Shown: in pieces, positions 31,360-43,498 of the stretch | How the letters are laid out: each line of letters starts with the position of its first letter | How positions within the stretch are numbered: the first letter of the stretch is position 1 | Source: Sternotherus odoratus | Lineage: Eukaryota > Chordata > Testudines > Kinosternidae | Reading direction: 5' to 3' | Assembly (NCBI GenBank): GCA_032164245.1 | Contig: JAVMKO010000006.1 | Coordinates: 2,867,001 to 2,931,000, forward strand | DNA length: 64,000 nt | Translations under genes and position numbers: made by a program | The notes under the pieces: generated by a model | Database searches by the model: none | Seen by the model: the letters and a program-made list of their open reading frames with translations, nothing else | What the model was told of the DNA's origin: nothing

Positions 31360-32290
31360 GAAACAGATTATACTTTTTGCTGGCACAATTTGTGTCATTT
31401 GGGGAGCTGGTTTAACTATATCAACAAAAAAACCTAATTTTGCTCATATAACCTTTTCTCTACTAGAAGTCTTTGCTATTATAGCTATACTGGCAAAGCC
31501 TTTGTGTGGTGTATATTAGCTGTGTGTTTGTACTGTGCCAGCACAACATCTTTGACTCCAGGCCTCACCAGAATAGAAATGACCAGTAATAGTGGTAAAA
31601 AGACCTGTACAGTTAAGTGAAACTCTGCTCAATGGGCCGTGCCAGTCAAAAATGGAAAGCCAGTATTGGAACATGATTTCAAGGAGAAAGAAAGGTGGTG
31701 ACTCAGGGTGTACATGCATTTGAACTCCCTGGTGGCCAGCCCTTCTCCACAACATTTGTATATAAAATGAGTAATATATTAAAGCTATTCCTTGCTGATG
31801 GTACAGCTGATGGGCTCTTCAGCATTTGAAAAGGGCAGATTAATCATGCTGAGGCTTGCAGTTAAGAGGCTGTGTCACTAGCTTGTAATTTCCTGTAATC
31901 AATGTACTTTCTCTTCTGTGATTTTGAACAAACAGGTGCAGAGATAATTGCACCCTCTGGGCACAAGAAGTGCCATGTCCTGTGCCTTTTAAGTAAGGCT
32001 CGGGAAAGTATAATAGAGACTCTGCCCTAAACTGCTTTTTGCTCCTTCAGCTGGAGGACAGAGCAGTTGTTTGGGAACTGGCAATCCCTGATGATGTTTC
32101 CTGCAGTGATTTCTCCATAGCTAATCTACTGCGTACATTCTACAATTTATTGAGGAGCGGGTTCTATTTGGGAAAGGGAAAAGAGACTATTCCAGTTCAA
32201 AAACACAAAGAACGTGTAGTACAGTATATAGTCCATCTTGATCTCTCCCTCTGCCTTTCTGTCTACATGCATCTTTTCCCCTAAAGCCTT
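31360..32290. other. Region without a recognised gene
   Basis: It begins with MITE-like AT-rich sequence (ctttttgctggcacaatttgtg). An 81-codon open frame at 32039-32284 has no recognisable domain or splice context. Nothing else seen. Confidence 0.35.
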
Positions 32291-32627
32291 GTCTCGATGG
32301 GAATCTTTTTTAAAAAAATAAAAAAATCCTGCCATTGTTAACACTGGTTCAGCTGCACTGGTGGGAGCCCTAGTGCAGACCGCTCTCTGTCTTAGGCAGC
32401 CATTTTCATTCATGTATCGAGTGAACATTTTCAGAGCAAGTCTAACCGAGAACGTGCTGAAAGCAGGTGCTAGAGCGCTTCCTTTGCTGCAGGTCCCACC
32501 ATCACTAACACTACTGCAGCTGAACTGGTCTTGGCAACACAGGGTGTGGATAAGGATAAAATGCTTGTTGTTGTTTTTGTGTATGTTTGCAGTTGCAGCT
32601 ACTATTACACTAGTAGTTTTACAAGTC

Positions 32628-32835
32628 CACTAGTGGTTATTAGCCACAATGGGTAAGGAGCGGTGTCCCTAGTCTCTGTCAGAGGGCGGTGATGGATGGC
32701 AGGAGAGAGATCACTTGATCATTACCTGTTACGTTCACTCACTCTGGGGCACCTGTCATTGGACACTGTAAGTAGACAGGATACTGGTCTGAATGGACCG
32801 TTGGTCTGACCTAGTATGGCCTTTCTTTTGTTCTT
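32628..32835 (+). repeat. CR1 LINE 3' end fragment
   Basis: Plus-strand CR1 3' sequence: tgatggatggcaggagagagatcacttgatc, then ccgttggtctgacctagtatggcc and ttcttttgttctt near the end. Only the 3' UTR end is present. Confidence 0.75.
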
Positions 32836-33179
32836 TTCTTACAAGCTCCTAGGGGTTTCTGTGGTTCCCCACACCTTCCTTTTATCTATCTCTCCACTAC
32901 ATTTTAAGTAGCCAAGTGATCAGTGCTTTCCTTTGGCTGGTCCTGGGGTGTAGAATGAGTTCACCCTTGATATGATACTATTGGCAAACCCAAAATTTCA
33001 ACCATATTGAGTCAGGCGCAAAAAATCATGATTAGTTTAAAAATTACATTTTGTGTCTTCAGTTTTAGCATTAACATTTTTTGGCTTTTATCTATAACCA
33101 CCAGTGCTAGAAATTTACCTTTAAAAGGAAAAAAAAAAGCCACAGAGCTAGTTATAGAATCACATGACTCCAAGAGCTT

Positions 33180-33635
33180 GGGCTTTAAAACAAGTCCAGA
33201 GGAGAGCAACTAAAATAATTAAAGGTCTAGAAAACATTACCTATGAAGAAAGATTGAAAAAATTGGGTTCGTTCAGCGTGGAGAAAAGACAACTGAGGGG
33301 GATATAACAGTCTTCAAGTAAATAAAATGTTATAAAGAGGAAGGTGATAAATTGTTCTCCTTAACCGCAGAGGACAGTGTAAGAAGCAAGAGACTTAAAT
33401 TGCAGCAAGGGAGATTTAAATTAGACATTAGAAAATACTTCCTAACTGTCAGTGTAGCCAAACACCGGAACAAATTACCTAGGATTCTCTGTCATTGGAG
33501 GTTTTTAAGAACAGGTTAGATTAAACACTTGTCAGGAATGGTCTAGATAATTTGTAGTCCTGCCTAGATGCAGGGGACTGGACTAGATGACCTATTAAGC
33601 TCCTTTGCAATTCTCCATTTCTATAATTCTAAACA
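33180..33635 (+). repeat. L3/CR1-type LINE 3' portion
   Basis: It has agtccagaggagagcaactaaa, then a degenerate ORF2 C-terminus (tatgaagaaagattgaaaaaattg) and a 3' end ggactggactagatgacctatta. Truncated at the 5' side and rich in stops. Confidence 0.7.
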
Positions 33636-33824
33636 TGAAATATCACAAGACTTGCAATAAAATCATGAGAGTTGGCAACAATTCATTCCATATCTACTAT
33701 ACTTAAGAAACTCAATCTTTTCTCCAGGCAGTAGTTGTTCATGGGTGTGACCATTTTTGTTCTCTCTCCTTTCCCTCTCATCACACGTTCCTGGTATTTA
33801 ATGTCTTGATTATTTTTGTATGTA

Positions 33825-34185
33825 CTGAAGCACCCTGGTGTTAAGATGATTGGTCTGTAATTCCCTGGGTAGTCCTTATCCCCATGTTATAGATTGGCAC
33901 TATGTTTGCTATCTTCCGGTTCTCTGGAATCTCTCCCATTTTCCATGATTTTTCAGATGTAATCACTAATGGCTCAGATATCTCCTCTGTCAACAGCTTG
34001 AGTATTCTCTGATATATTTCATCTGGACCTGCTGACTTGAAGATATCTAACTTGTCATCGTGCCATCTTGTAAGTTGCCAGAAGCTTTGCATCTCAAGGA
34101 TGTAAAATGACAAAACAGCAGGGATATGAATGGCATCTAACATATGATCTCCCATGTCAGCTGCCTCCAAATCTTTGTAACTAAG
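33825..34185 (-). repeat. LINE reverse transcriptase fragment
   Basis: On the minus strand the frame contains SAGPDEIYQRILKLL and GEIPENRKIANIVPI, matching the start of CR1/L3 RT (GPDGIHPRVLKEL, VPxDWKxANVTPIFKKG). It is short, degenerate and isolated. Confidence 0.7.
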
Positions 34186-34189
34186 GGTA

Positions 34190-35160
34190 ATATTTCACTC
34201 TTCTTTAGCATCCATGCATAGTTTATATCTTTTGTTTTTAACTCCCACTGAATTTTACATCATCATGCTTTTCTACCATATCCCTCTGTCTGCCTACTTT
34301 AGATATGTAAGCCACTTGTTTCTTATTCATGCCATCCCTGAAAATTATTCCCTTCCCCTTATGCCTGCCTCTTTTTACCAACTCACTGCTTTTAACTTTC
34401 CCTGTAGCTTTGGCTGTCATCAGAACCAATATACCAGAGTTCTTTCTATTCAGAGAGAAGTCACTTCACTGTTATAAATCCTTTACTTCAGATTATATGT
34501 TACTTTAGATTATATGTACAAATGGTAATTTGCATGTCCAGGTTCCTATTCATCACCATGCTTACTTTTTGTGAGAACTGTCCTTGAAGTCTTGTTCTTC
34601 ATCTTACTGTTGTTTTGTCATTTCCATTGTTGAGATGCAAAGCTTTTGACAACTTCTGCTAATTTCTACAAGTTTCCCTTATGTCATTGCACTTTGACTG
34701 TGGTACACTCTTCTAATGGGAGGGATGTATAGTTTGCAATGATTTCACAGATGTGGAATGCAGGATCAACCACTGAAATTAGGTTTTAACCTATGACACC
34801 TGCAAATTGTAGAAAACCAATTTTACATGTATAATAACACAGCTGCTAAAATTATTAACTGAATCACACTTAACTGGCATTTCTCCAAAATCTGTCTATA
34901 CATTCAGTTAAACAGAGCATGCTATCTGTAATAGCACCATCTGGTAACTTGCAGTAGAATTAAAGGACTGGGGAAGGTAGCAAGTGGGAGGAGAATTTTT
35001 GTGCCTCTTTACCATTTGTATTAGCATGGGTGAGGGTAAAACAAGTAAAGGATCTTTAGTTTAGACTCTATTTTTAAAGCAGAGTGTCAAGCTGACTTCC
35101 AGTCTTATCTTAAAGCAAACTTGAATATCCCTGATTGAAGTCAGACATCATACAGATAGG
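34190..35160. other. No recognised feature
   Basis: AT-rich sequence with only short open frames and no repeat signature that I can name. Confidence 0.35.
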
Positions 35161-35164
35161 TGGT

Positions 35165-35615
35165 ACTGTGAAACTTGGGACTTGCAGTGGAGCCCATTGA
35201 AGCATACAGGAGTCTACTGAAAAAGATCGGACCGTTATAGTTGATCACAGATTGAATATGAGTCAACAGTGTGAAACAGCTGTGGAAAAAAAAGTAATAT
35301 AATTCTGAGGTGTACAAAGGGGAGTGTCCTACATAAGACACGGTAGGTAGTAGGCCTGCTCTACATGGCACTAGTGAGACTTCAGTTGGACTACTGTGTC
35401 GAATTCTGGGTGCCACCGTTTGGGAAAGATGTGGATAAGTTGTAGATTGTACAGATAAGAGCAATAAAAATGATAAAAGATTTAGAAAATCTGAGCTGTG
35501 AGGAAAAGTTAAAAATTCGGAGCATGTTGAGTTTTGAGAAAAGAAGACTGAGGGGAGGACCTGAAAATGTTTTCAGATATGTCAAGGGCTGTTATAAGGA
35601 AGGTGTTGATTAATT
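35165..35615 (+). repeat. Older L3/CR1-type LINE, left part
   Basis: Plus-strand LINE sequence with ctgggtgccaccgtttgggaaagatgtgg, gaaaatctgagctgtgagg and a stop-ridden ORF2 C-terminus. It breaks at ggtgttgattaatta where the young CR1 begins and resumes at 39081 with ccactgaagataggacaagaag. Confidence 0.75.
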
Positions 35616-35818
35616 AAGAACATAAGAACATAAGAACGGCCATACTGGGTCAGACCAAAGGTCCATCTAGCCCAGCATCCTGTCTACCGACAGTGGCCAA
35701 TGCCAGGTGCCCCGGAGTGAGTGAACCTAACAGGTATGATCGAGCGATCTCTCTCCTGCCATCCATCACCCCCCTCTGACAGACAGAGGCTAGGGACACC
35801 ATTCATTACCCATCCCGG

Positions 35819-38787
35819 CTAATAGTCATTTATGGACTTAGCCTCCATGAATTTATCCAGCTCTCTTTTAAACCCTGTTATAGTCCTAGCCTTCACAGCC
35901 TCCTCAGGTAAGGAGTTCCACAGGTTGACTGTGCGCTGTGTGAAGAAGAACTTCCTTTTATTTGTTTTAAACCTGCTGCACGCCAATTTCATTGAATGGC
36001 CCCTAGTTCTTCTATTTTGGGAACAAGTAAATAACTTTTCCTTATTCACTTCCTCCACTCCACTCATAATTTTATATACCTCTATCATATCCCCCCTTAG
36101 TCTCCTCTTTTCCAAGCTAAAAAGTCCTAGCCTCCTTAATCTCTCTTCATAAGGGACCCGTTCCAAACCCCTAATCATTTTAGTTGCCCTTCTCTGAACC
36201 TTTTCTAGTGCCAGTATATCCTTTTTGAGATGAGGAGACCACATTTGTACGCAGTATTCAAGATGTGGGCGCACCATGGATTTGTATAAGGGCAATAAGA
36301 TATTCTCCGACTTATTCTCTATCCCTATTTTAATGATTCCTAACATCCTGTTTGCTTTTTTGACTGCCGCTGCACACTGCGTGGATGCCTTCAGAGAACT
36401 ATCCACAATGACTCCCAGGTCTTTTTCCTGATTGGTTGTAGCTAAATTAGCCCCCATCATATTGTATGTATAGTTGGGGTTATTTTTTCCAATGTGCATT
36501 ACTTTACATTTATCCACATTAAATTTCATTTGCCATTTTGTTGCCCAATCACTTAGTTTAGTGAGATCTTTTTGAAGTTCTTCACAGTCTGCTTTGGTCC
36601 TTACTACTTTGAGCAGTTTAGTATCATCTGCAAACTTTGCCACATCACTGTTTACCCCTTCCTCCAAATCATTTATAAATAAGTTGAATAGGATCGGCCC
36701 CAGGACTGACCCTTGGGGAACACCACTAGTTACCCCTCTCCATTCTGAAAAAGTTCCATTTATCCCTACCCTTTGTTCCCTGTCTTTTAACCAGTTTTCA
36801 ATCCATGAGAGGATCTTCCCTCTTATCCCATGGCAGCTTAATTTACGTAAGAGCCTTTGGTGAGGGACCTTGTCAAAGGCTTTCTGGAAATCTAAGTACA
36901 CTATGTCCACCGGATCCCCCTTGTCCACATGTTTGCTGACCCCTTCAAAGAACTCTAATAGATTAGTAAGACACGATTTCCCTTTGCAGAAACCATGTTG
37001 ACTTTTGCCCAACAATTATGCTCTTCTATGTGTCTGACAATTTTATTCTTTACTATTGTTTCAACTAATTTTCCCGGTACGGACGTTAGACTGACTGGTC
37101 TGTAATTGCCAGGATCACCTCTAGAGCCCTTTTTAAATATTGGCGTTACATTAGCTATCTTCCAGTCACTGGGCACAGTAGCCGATTTAAAGGATAGGTT
37201 ACAAACCCTCGTTAATAGTGCCGCAATTTCACATTTGAGTTCTTTCAGAACTCTTGGGTGAATGCCATCTGGTCCCGGTGACTTGTTACAGTTAAGTTTA
37301 TCAATGAGTTCCAGAACCTCCTCTACTGATACTTCAATTTGTGACAATACCTCAGATTTGTCACCTACAAAAGACAGCTCAGGTTTAGGAATCTCCCTAA
37401 CGTCCTCAGCCGTGAAGACTGAAGCAAAGAATTCATTTAGTTTCTCTGCAATGACTCTGTCATCTTTAAGTGCTCCTTTTGTATCTCTGTCATCCAGGGG
37501 CCCCACTGGTTGTTTAGCAGGCTTCCTGCTTCTGACATATTTAAAAAACATTTTGTTATTACCTTTTGAGTTTTTGGCTAGCTGCTCTTCAAACTCCATT
37601 TTAGCTTTTCTTATTACATTCTTACACTTTATTTGGCAGTGCTTATGCTCCTTTCTATTTACCTCACTAGGATTAGACTTCCACTTTTTAAAAGATACCT
37701 TTTTCTCTCTCACTGCTTCTTTTACTTGGCTGTTAAGCCACGGTGACTCTTTTTTAGTTTTCTGGCGTTGTTTTTTAATTTGGGGTATACATTTGAGTTG
37801 GGCCTTTATTATGGTATCTTTGAAGAGAGTCCATGCAGCTTGCAGGCATTTCACTTTAGTCACTTTACCTTTTAATTTCCGTTTAACTAACCCCCTCATT
37901 CTTTCATAGTTCCCCTTTTTGAAATTAAATGCCCCAGTGTTGGGCTTCTGAGGTGTTATTCCCACCATAGGAATGTTAAATGTTATTATATTATGGTCAC
38001 TATTTCCCAGCGGTCCTTTTATAGTTACCTCTTGAACCAGATCCTGCGCTCCACTCAGGACTAAATCCAGAGTTGCCTCTCCCCTTGTGGGTTCCTGTAC
38101 CAGCTGCTCCAAGAAGCAGTCATTTAAAGTATCAAGAAATTTCATCTCTGCATTTCGTCCCGAGGTGACATGTACCCAGTCAATGTTGGGATAATTGAAG
38201 TCTCCCACTATTATTGGGTTCTTTATTTTGACAGCCTCTCTAATCTCCCTTAGCATTTCGTCATCCCTATCACTGTCCTGATCAGGTGGTCGATAATAGA
38301 GCCCTATTGTTATGTTGTTATTACAGCATGAAATTACTATCCATAGTGATTCTATGGAACATGTGGATTCATTTAAGATTTTTACTTCATTTGATTCTAC
38401 ACTATCTTTTACATAAAGTGCCACTCCCCCGCCCCCACAACCTATTCTGTCCTTCCGATATATTTTATACCCTGGAATGATTGTGTCCCATTGATTGTCC
38501 TCGGTCCACCATGTTTCTGTGATACCTATTATGTCAATATCCTCCTCTAACACGAGGCACTCTAGTTCACCCATCTTATTATTTAGACTTCTGACATTTG
38601 TGTACAAGCACTTTAAAAACTGGTCACTGTTTATCTGTCTGCTCTTCCCTGGTGTGTCAGATTCTTTATGTGAAAATTTCTCATCTGATCTGGCCCCTCC
38701 TTTATCCTTTTCCATCCTTTCCTGTCTAGAACCTAGAGAATCTTTAACGACAGACCCTCCTGTAAGAGAAGTCTCTATCCGATCCAC
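35819..38787 (-). pseudogene. CR1 ORF2: endonuclease and reverse transcriptase with one frameshift
   Basis: 38787-36955 encodes an AP-type endonuclease (YTNVRSLNNK, the catalytic ITETWW, GDFNYPNIDW, SDHNIITF) and the beginning of RT (GPDGIHPRVLKEL, NVTPIFKKG, YRPVSLTSV). At about 37010, in the HNxxxKSQHGF region, the frame shifts by one position. 37015-35819 continues RT with VYLDFQKAFDKVP (motif A), GVPQGSVLGP (motif B) and FADDTKLL (catalytic FADD), then the C-terminal domain ending at 35819. Total is about 990 codons, close to a full CR1 ORF2. Apart from the one shift I see no stop, so this copy is comparatively young. Confidence 0.9.
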
Positions 38788-38822
38788 GTGCTCCTCTGCA
38801 GCAATCGGCTTTCCCCCATCTC

Positions 38823-39080
38823 TTAGTTTAAAGACTGCTCTGCAACCTTTTTAATGTTAAGTGCCAGCAGCCTGGTTCCACTTTGGTTTAGGTGGAGCCC
38901 ATCCTTCCTGTATAGGCTCCCCCTATCCCAAAAGTTTCCCCAGTTCCTAATAAATCTGAACCCTTCCTCTCTACACCATCGTCTCATCCACGCACTGAGA
39001 CTCTGAAGCTCTGCCTGTCTACCTGGCCCTGCACGTGGAACTGGAAGCATTTCTGAGAAAGCCACCATAGATTTTGCTCT
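38823..39080 (-). pseudogene. CR1 ORF1 C-terminal fragment
   Basis: It encodes FSEMLPVPRAGPGRQAEL, then NWGNFWDRGSLYRKDGLHLN, the SGNH-esterase-like C-terminus found in CR1 ORF1, ending at 38823. The 5' half of ORF1 is missing through 5' truncation at about 39080. Confidence 0.8.
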
Positions 39081-39345
39081 ACATATCCACTGAAGATAGG
39101 ACAAGAAGTAATGGTCTTAATCTGCAGGGAGGGAGATTTAGGTTTGATATTAGCAAAAGCTTTCTAACAGTAAAGGTAATTAAGTTCTTGGTAAGCTATC
39201 CCAGGAAGGTTGTGGAGATTTTAAGAACAGGTTAGGCAAACACCTGTCAGGGATGGTCTAGGTTTACTTGGTTCTGCTTCAGTGCAGGGAGCTAGACTTG
39301 ATGACTAGTCAAGGTCCCTTCCAGTCTTACATTTCTGTGAAAGAT
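39081..39345 (+). repeat. Older L3/CR1-type LINE, right part
   Basis: It continues the LINE broken at 35615: gataggacaagaagtaatgg, gggagatttaggtttgatattag, then the 3' end agacttgatgactagtcaagg. This shows the CR1 at 35616-39080 inserted into it. Confidence 0.75.
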
Positions 39346-39504
39346 CTATAAAGGAAATTCACTCTCCTACTTCTGAAGATCAGTAACCAAAGTGAGGTTA
39401 TGAATGTTAATACATAATTGTTCATTCCTCTGAAGCACTTGGTTCAGGCCTGTTCAGAAGCCCACTACAGTCAAAAGAAATGCCTTTTGACAGCAATGAG
39501 ATTT

Positions 39505-40765
39505 GACATTCATAGATTTCAGGTTCAAAAAGTACCACTGTGGCCATCTAGTCTGTCCTCTTGCATAGCAGAGACCATAGAACTTCCCCAAAACTATTCC
39601 TAGAGCAGATCTTTTAAAAAAAATTACACTCCTGATTTTAAAATTCCTAGTGATGGAGACTCCACTTCAACCCTTGGTAAATTGCTCCAGTGGTTAATTT
39701 ATCCCACTGGTCAAATTTATGCCTTGTTTCCAGTGTGAATTTGTCTCGCTTCAGCTTCCAGTCATTATGTTATAACTTTCTGTACTGGATAGAAGAGCCC
39801 ATTATTAAATATTTGTTCCCCATATAGCTAATTACTGTTTGTAGTCAAGTCACCCCTTAACCTTCTCTTTGTTAGACTAAAGGAGTTCAATCTATTTAGT
39901 TTCTCTATAAGATATTTCCCAGTCCTTTAATTGTTCTTGTAGCTCTTCTCTGAATCTTTCCCAATTTATCAGCATCCTTTTTGAAGTGAGGACACCAAAA
40001 TTACCCACTGTATTTCAGCAGCAGTCACACTGGTAAAATACAATACAGAGGTAAAAAAAAATCTCTACTCCCACTGAAGAGTCCCCTATTTATGCATCCA
40101 AGGTTTGTATTAGCCCTTTTGGCCACAGCATCACACTGGGATATCATGTTCACTGATTATCAACCAAGACCCCCAAATCTTTTTCAGTGACACTGCTTCT
40201 CAGGGTAGAGTGATCAGATCATTCTGAATCAGTGACCTGTCCTTTTCATTATTCACTACTTCCCCCAATTTTTGTGTCACCTGCAAACTTTATCAGTGAT
40301 GATTATTATCTTCTTCCAGGTCATGGATAAAAATGTTAAATAACATAGGGCCAATGACCGATTCCTGCAGGATCCCATGAGAAACACACCAATTCAGTGA
40401 TGATTCCCCATTTACAATTATATTTTGAGATCTATCAGTTTGTGTTCCATGTAAATTTTGTTTTATTCTAGTTTTTTAATCAAAATGTCAGTGGTATCAA
40501 GTCAATTGCCCTACAGAAATCTCAGTATATTTCATCAGCACTATTACTGGTATAAATTAAGTTTTTAATCTCATACAAACATCATTAGTTTGAATGAATT
40601 TCTTTTCCATAAGCCCATGTTGATGGCATTTGTTACATCACCCTCCTCTAATTCTTTATTAATCGAGTCCTGTAGCTGCTGCTCCATTATCTTGCCTGGG
40701 ATCAATGTCAGACTGATAGGTCTATAATTACTCAGGTCATCCAGCTAACTCTTTTTTAAATTTGA
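39505..40765 (-). repeat. L3-type LINE fragment
   Basis: On the plus strand it reads as the inverse of L3/CR1: the 3' end ttcatagatttcaggttcaaaa, then tggagactccacttcaaccctt, ggtaaattgctccagtgg, and further in the RT region gatgattccccatttac and cttgcctgggatcaatgtcagactgatagg. Heavily mutated with no open frame. Confidence 0.75.
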
Positions 40766-41188
40766 ATCAGACCCAAGAACAGGGTAGTGGGTTGGATGGG
40801 CCAGCGGTCTGAAACAGGATGATAATTCCTGTCTTCCTAGAGAAAAAGAACATGCCATGCTTATCTTACCACCCACCTACTCTTAAACAAAATTCCCAAA
40901 TCCTTGTAATCTCCATTATGGATTAATCTCCATATGTGGACCATGATCCCATCTTATTTTATATTTTGAGAACACTCTAAGGATCTGATCATGTTTATCA
41001 TCATCATATCCAGCTATGGTATTAAGCTGCCCATATGTTAATATGTACAGGCATATTTTAAGAAGCTTTAAAGAACTACTGCCAATGTTCAAACCTTAAC
41101 AAATAATCTTTTATACAGCACATTTGCCATAAGTACCAAAACATAAATACAGACTATGGACCAGCTACATTTAATTTGTTTTAAAAAG

Positions 41189-41766
41189 TGTGACAAATTA
41201 CTCCCACGATATTGATGGGTTCTGCGCTTTCTCTTCTTGTGGGGGGAATTCAGGGAGCCTTTTTCTTGCCTCTGAACAGGGTATTAACTGTCCCACCAGT
41301 ATCCTAGAGGGGAGAAGGGGAGAGGGAGGGACCCGGGCCTGCCCTCTACTCTGGGTCCCAGCCCAGGGGCCCTGAGGATAGTGGTAAACCACTGGGATTG
41401 GCTACTCCTTCCCCTGGACTACTTCCCTCTCCTACTCTTCAGCTTGTGGGGGGGATTCCTGCCCTCTCTCTACACAAGCCAGGTGTTCCTTTACTTAGGG
41501 TCTGGGTCTTTCTTAGCTCACCGCAGCACTTCTCCAACCTGTTCTCTGCTCCAACGCCTCCAAACTGTTCTCTGCTCCAACGCCTCCAAACACCCACACC
41601 TGTCTGCCTGAGGCAGGGGTTTTTATTAAGGCCTTAATTGACAGCAGGTGCTCCTAATTAACCTGCTGCTTCCCTAGTCTACAGGGAGCCACGCCCTAAT
41701 GAACCTGGAGCTGATATATCTCCCCTCAAGCACTCTGCCACAGCTCCCTGACCTTCCTCTATCACA
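41189..41766 (-). repeat. Gmr1-like 3' LTR (578 bp)
   Basis: It begins TGTGACAAATTACTCC and ends CTCTATCACA on the plus strand. It differs from the other LTR by scattered substitutions and small indels, including an extra copy of the ctccaaactgttctctgctcc segment around 41555-41590. The differences show the insertion is older than the retrovirus at 11697. Confidence 0.9.
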
Positions 41767-41780
41767 TATCCTCCCCCCTT
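41767..41780 (-). other. Gmr1-like polypurine tract
   Basis: The minus strand reads AAGGGGGGAGGATA immediately before the 3' LTR, in the position expected for the plus-strand primer. Confidence 0.8.
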
Positions 41781-41826
41781 GCTCAACACCATGGGGTTGA
41801 GCTACTTGGGACGAGAGACAGTGTTG

Positions 41827-42612
41827 TCATGACAGGCCATCCGCATTGCCATGTTGGCTTCCGGCCCTATGTTGTATGCGGAAGATAAAAGGTTGCAGGG
41901 AAAGAAACCATCTCGTCACCCTTGCGTTCTTCTCCTTGTTTCTGTGCATCCACTGGAGCGGGGCATGGTCTGTTACAAGGGTAAACCGCCGCCCCAGTAG
42001 GTAGTAGCGGAGAGTCTCCATAGCCCATTTTACCGCTAGACATTCCTTTTCAACGACAGCATACTTTTGTTCCTGGGGGAGTAGTTTCTGTCTGAGGTAC
42101 AAGATTGGGTGTTCCTCCTCCCCTACCATCTGTGAAAGGACAGCTCCTAGCCCTATTTCTGAGGCATCTGTCTGTAGGACAAATTCCTTCTCGAAGTCTG
42201 GGGCAATGAGTACTGGATGACAGCAAAGGGCTGTCCTTAAATCTGTGAATGCTCCCTCTGTCGCATCAGTCCACTTTACTATCTCGGGTCCCTGAGCCTT
42301 TATCAGGTCCGTCAATGGACCTGCTCTTGTAGCGAAATGAGGGATGAATCTCCTATAGTATCCTACTAACCCTAGAAATGCTCTGACCTGCTTTTTGCGG
42401 ACTGGCCGAGGCCAATCTTGTATTGCCTCTACTTTGTTCATTTGGGGTTTTACCAAGCCTCTTCCTACTACATATCTGAGATATCTGGCCTCAGCTAATC
42501 CTATCACGCACTTGAGGGGGTTGGCAGTGAGGCCGGCCTTTTGCAGGGTGTCTAGTACCGCCTCTACTTTTCCTAGGTGCGTTTCCCAGTCAGGGCTATG
42601 GATGACTGTCAT
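41827..42612 (-). pseudogene. Gmr1-like RT C-terminus and RNase H
   Basis: 261 open codons. They start just after the RT catalytic motif, include the RT thumb (FLGLVGYYRRFIPHFA) and then RNase H with FVLQTDASEIGLGAVL (first catalytic D), VEKECLAVKWAM (E) and LVTDHAPLQW (D), ending with HRAGSQHGNADGLS and a TGA. It is in a different frame from the RT before it; the shift falls exactly at the YLDD motif. No integrase follows; the polypurine tract comes about 50 bp later. Confidence 0.9.
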
Positions 42613-43165
42613 CTAAATAGGCGGCAGCATACCTGGCGTGGGGTCGCAGCAATTTGTCCATAAGTCTCTGGAATGTAGCCGGGGCCCCATGGAGTCCAAA
42701 AGGAAGGACAGTGTATTGGAACAGACCATCAGGTGTAGAGAAAGCAGTCTTCTCCTTAGCGTTCTTGGCCAGGGGAATTTGCCAATATCCTTTAGTTAGG
42801 TCCAGAGTGGTTAGATATCGGGCCTTGCCTAACTGATCGACTAGCTCGTCAACACATGGTATCGGATAGGCATCAAATTGGGATACTTCATTCAACTTCC
42901 GGAAGTTGTTGCAAAACCTCACGGTACCATCGGGCTTGGGTACTAAGACAATAGGGCTGGACCATTGGCTGTGGGATTCTTCAATAACCCCAAGTTCCAG
43001 CATCTTCTTCACTTCTGTCCTAATTTCTTCTCTTTTAGCTTTTGGTATCCGGTATGGTCTTATTGTCACCCTTGCTCCAGGTCTGGTAATGATATGATGT
43101 TGGACCAGTGTCGTATGGCCTGGCTTTGTACAGAACACGTCTTGGTTCCGTTGGATCATATCCAT
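42596..43165 (-). pseudogene. Gmr1-like reverse transcriptase
   Basis: 189 codons carry RT motifs: IRPYRIPKAKREE, SPIVLVPKPDGTVRF, LTTLDLTKGYWQIPL (catalytic D), LPFGLHGAPATFQRLM and finally AAYLDD, after which the frame runs into a stop at 42596. Homology continues in the next frame from 42612. The nonsense codon at 43178-43180 separates this from the integrase C-terminus in the same frame. Confidence 0.9.
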
Positions 43166-43180
43166 GACTTCTGTACGTTG

Positions 43181-43498
43181 TTATGGGGCCAACTCGGGGG
43201 ATAGCCTCACCTGCCCCTGTGGGTCATCCATCTGGGGTGGAGCTATCTGAATTACCAGGCACGTCTCTCGGTCACGCCAGGGCTTCAGTAAATTTACATG
43301 GTAGATCTGTTCTGGTCTTTGGCGATCTGGTTGTCTGACTTTATAGTTCACTTCTCCAATGGCTTCCACTATCTCATATGGCCCGTGCCAGCTGGCCAGG
43401 AGTTTGCTTTCTGCTGTCGGCACTAGCACCATCACCAGTTCTCCTGGCTGAAACCTCCATACTTTTGCTCGACGGTTGTAATATGTCCGCTGGGTCTC
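43181..43498 (-). pseudogene. Gmr1-like integrase C-terminal domain and linker
   Basis: In the same frame as the upstream gag-integrase segment but bounded by stop codons (TAA just below 43501 and TAA at 43178-43180). It contains the GPY/F-type region SWHGPYEIVEAIGEVNYKV and the IYHVNLLKPW motif that ends Gypsy integrases, here leading straight into the RT. That junction is the key evidence for the unusual domain order. Confidence 0.85.

Larger units (their letters stand above)
35616..39080 (-). mobile_element. CR1 LINE, 3.5 kb, nearly complete ORF2
   Basis: The 3' end starts taagaacataagaacataagaa on the plus strand, as typical for turtle-type CR1 copies. It contains, leftward, the C-terminus of ORF1 (39080-38823) and ORF2 (38787-35819). 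It is 5' truncated: only the ORF1 esterase-like end with DGLHLNQSGTRLL remains. Insertion is within an older LINE. CR1 elements retrotranspose by target-primed reverse transcription using their own endonuclease and RT. Confidence 0.92.

Noticed and set aside
32039..32284. 81-codon open frame as a host exon
   Set aside because: No recognisable family, no convincing acceptor and donor pair, and no adjoining exons.
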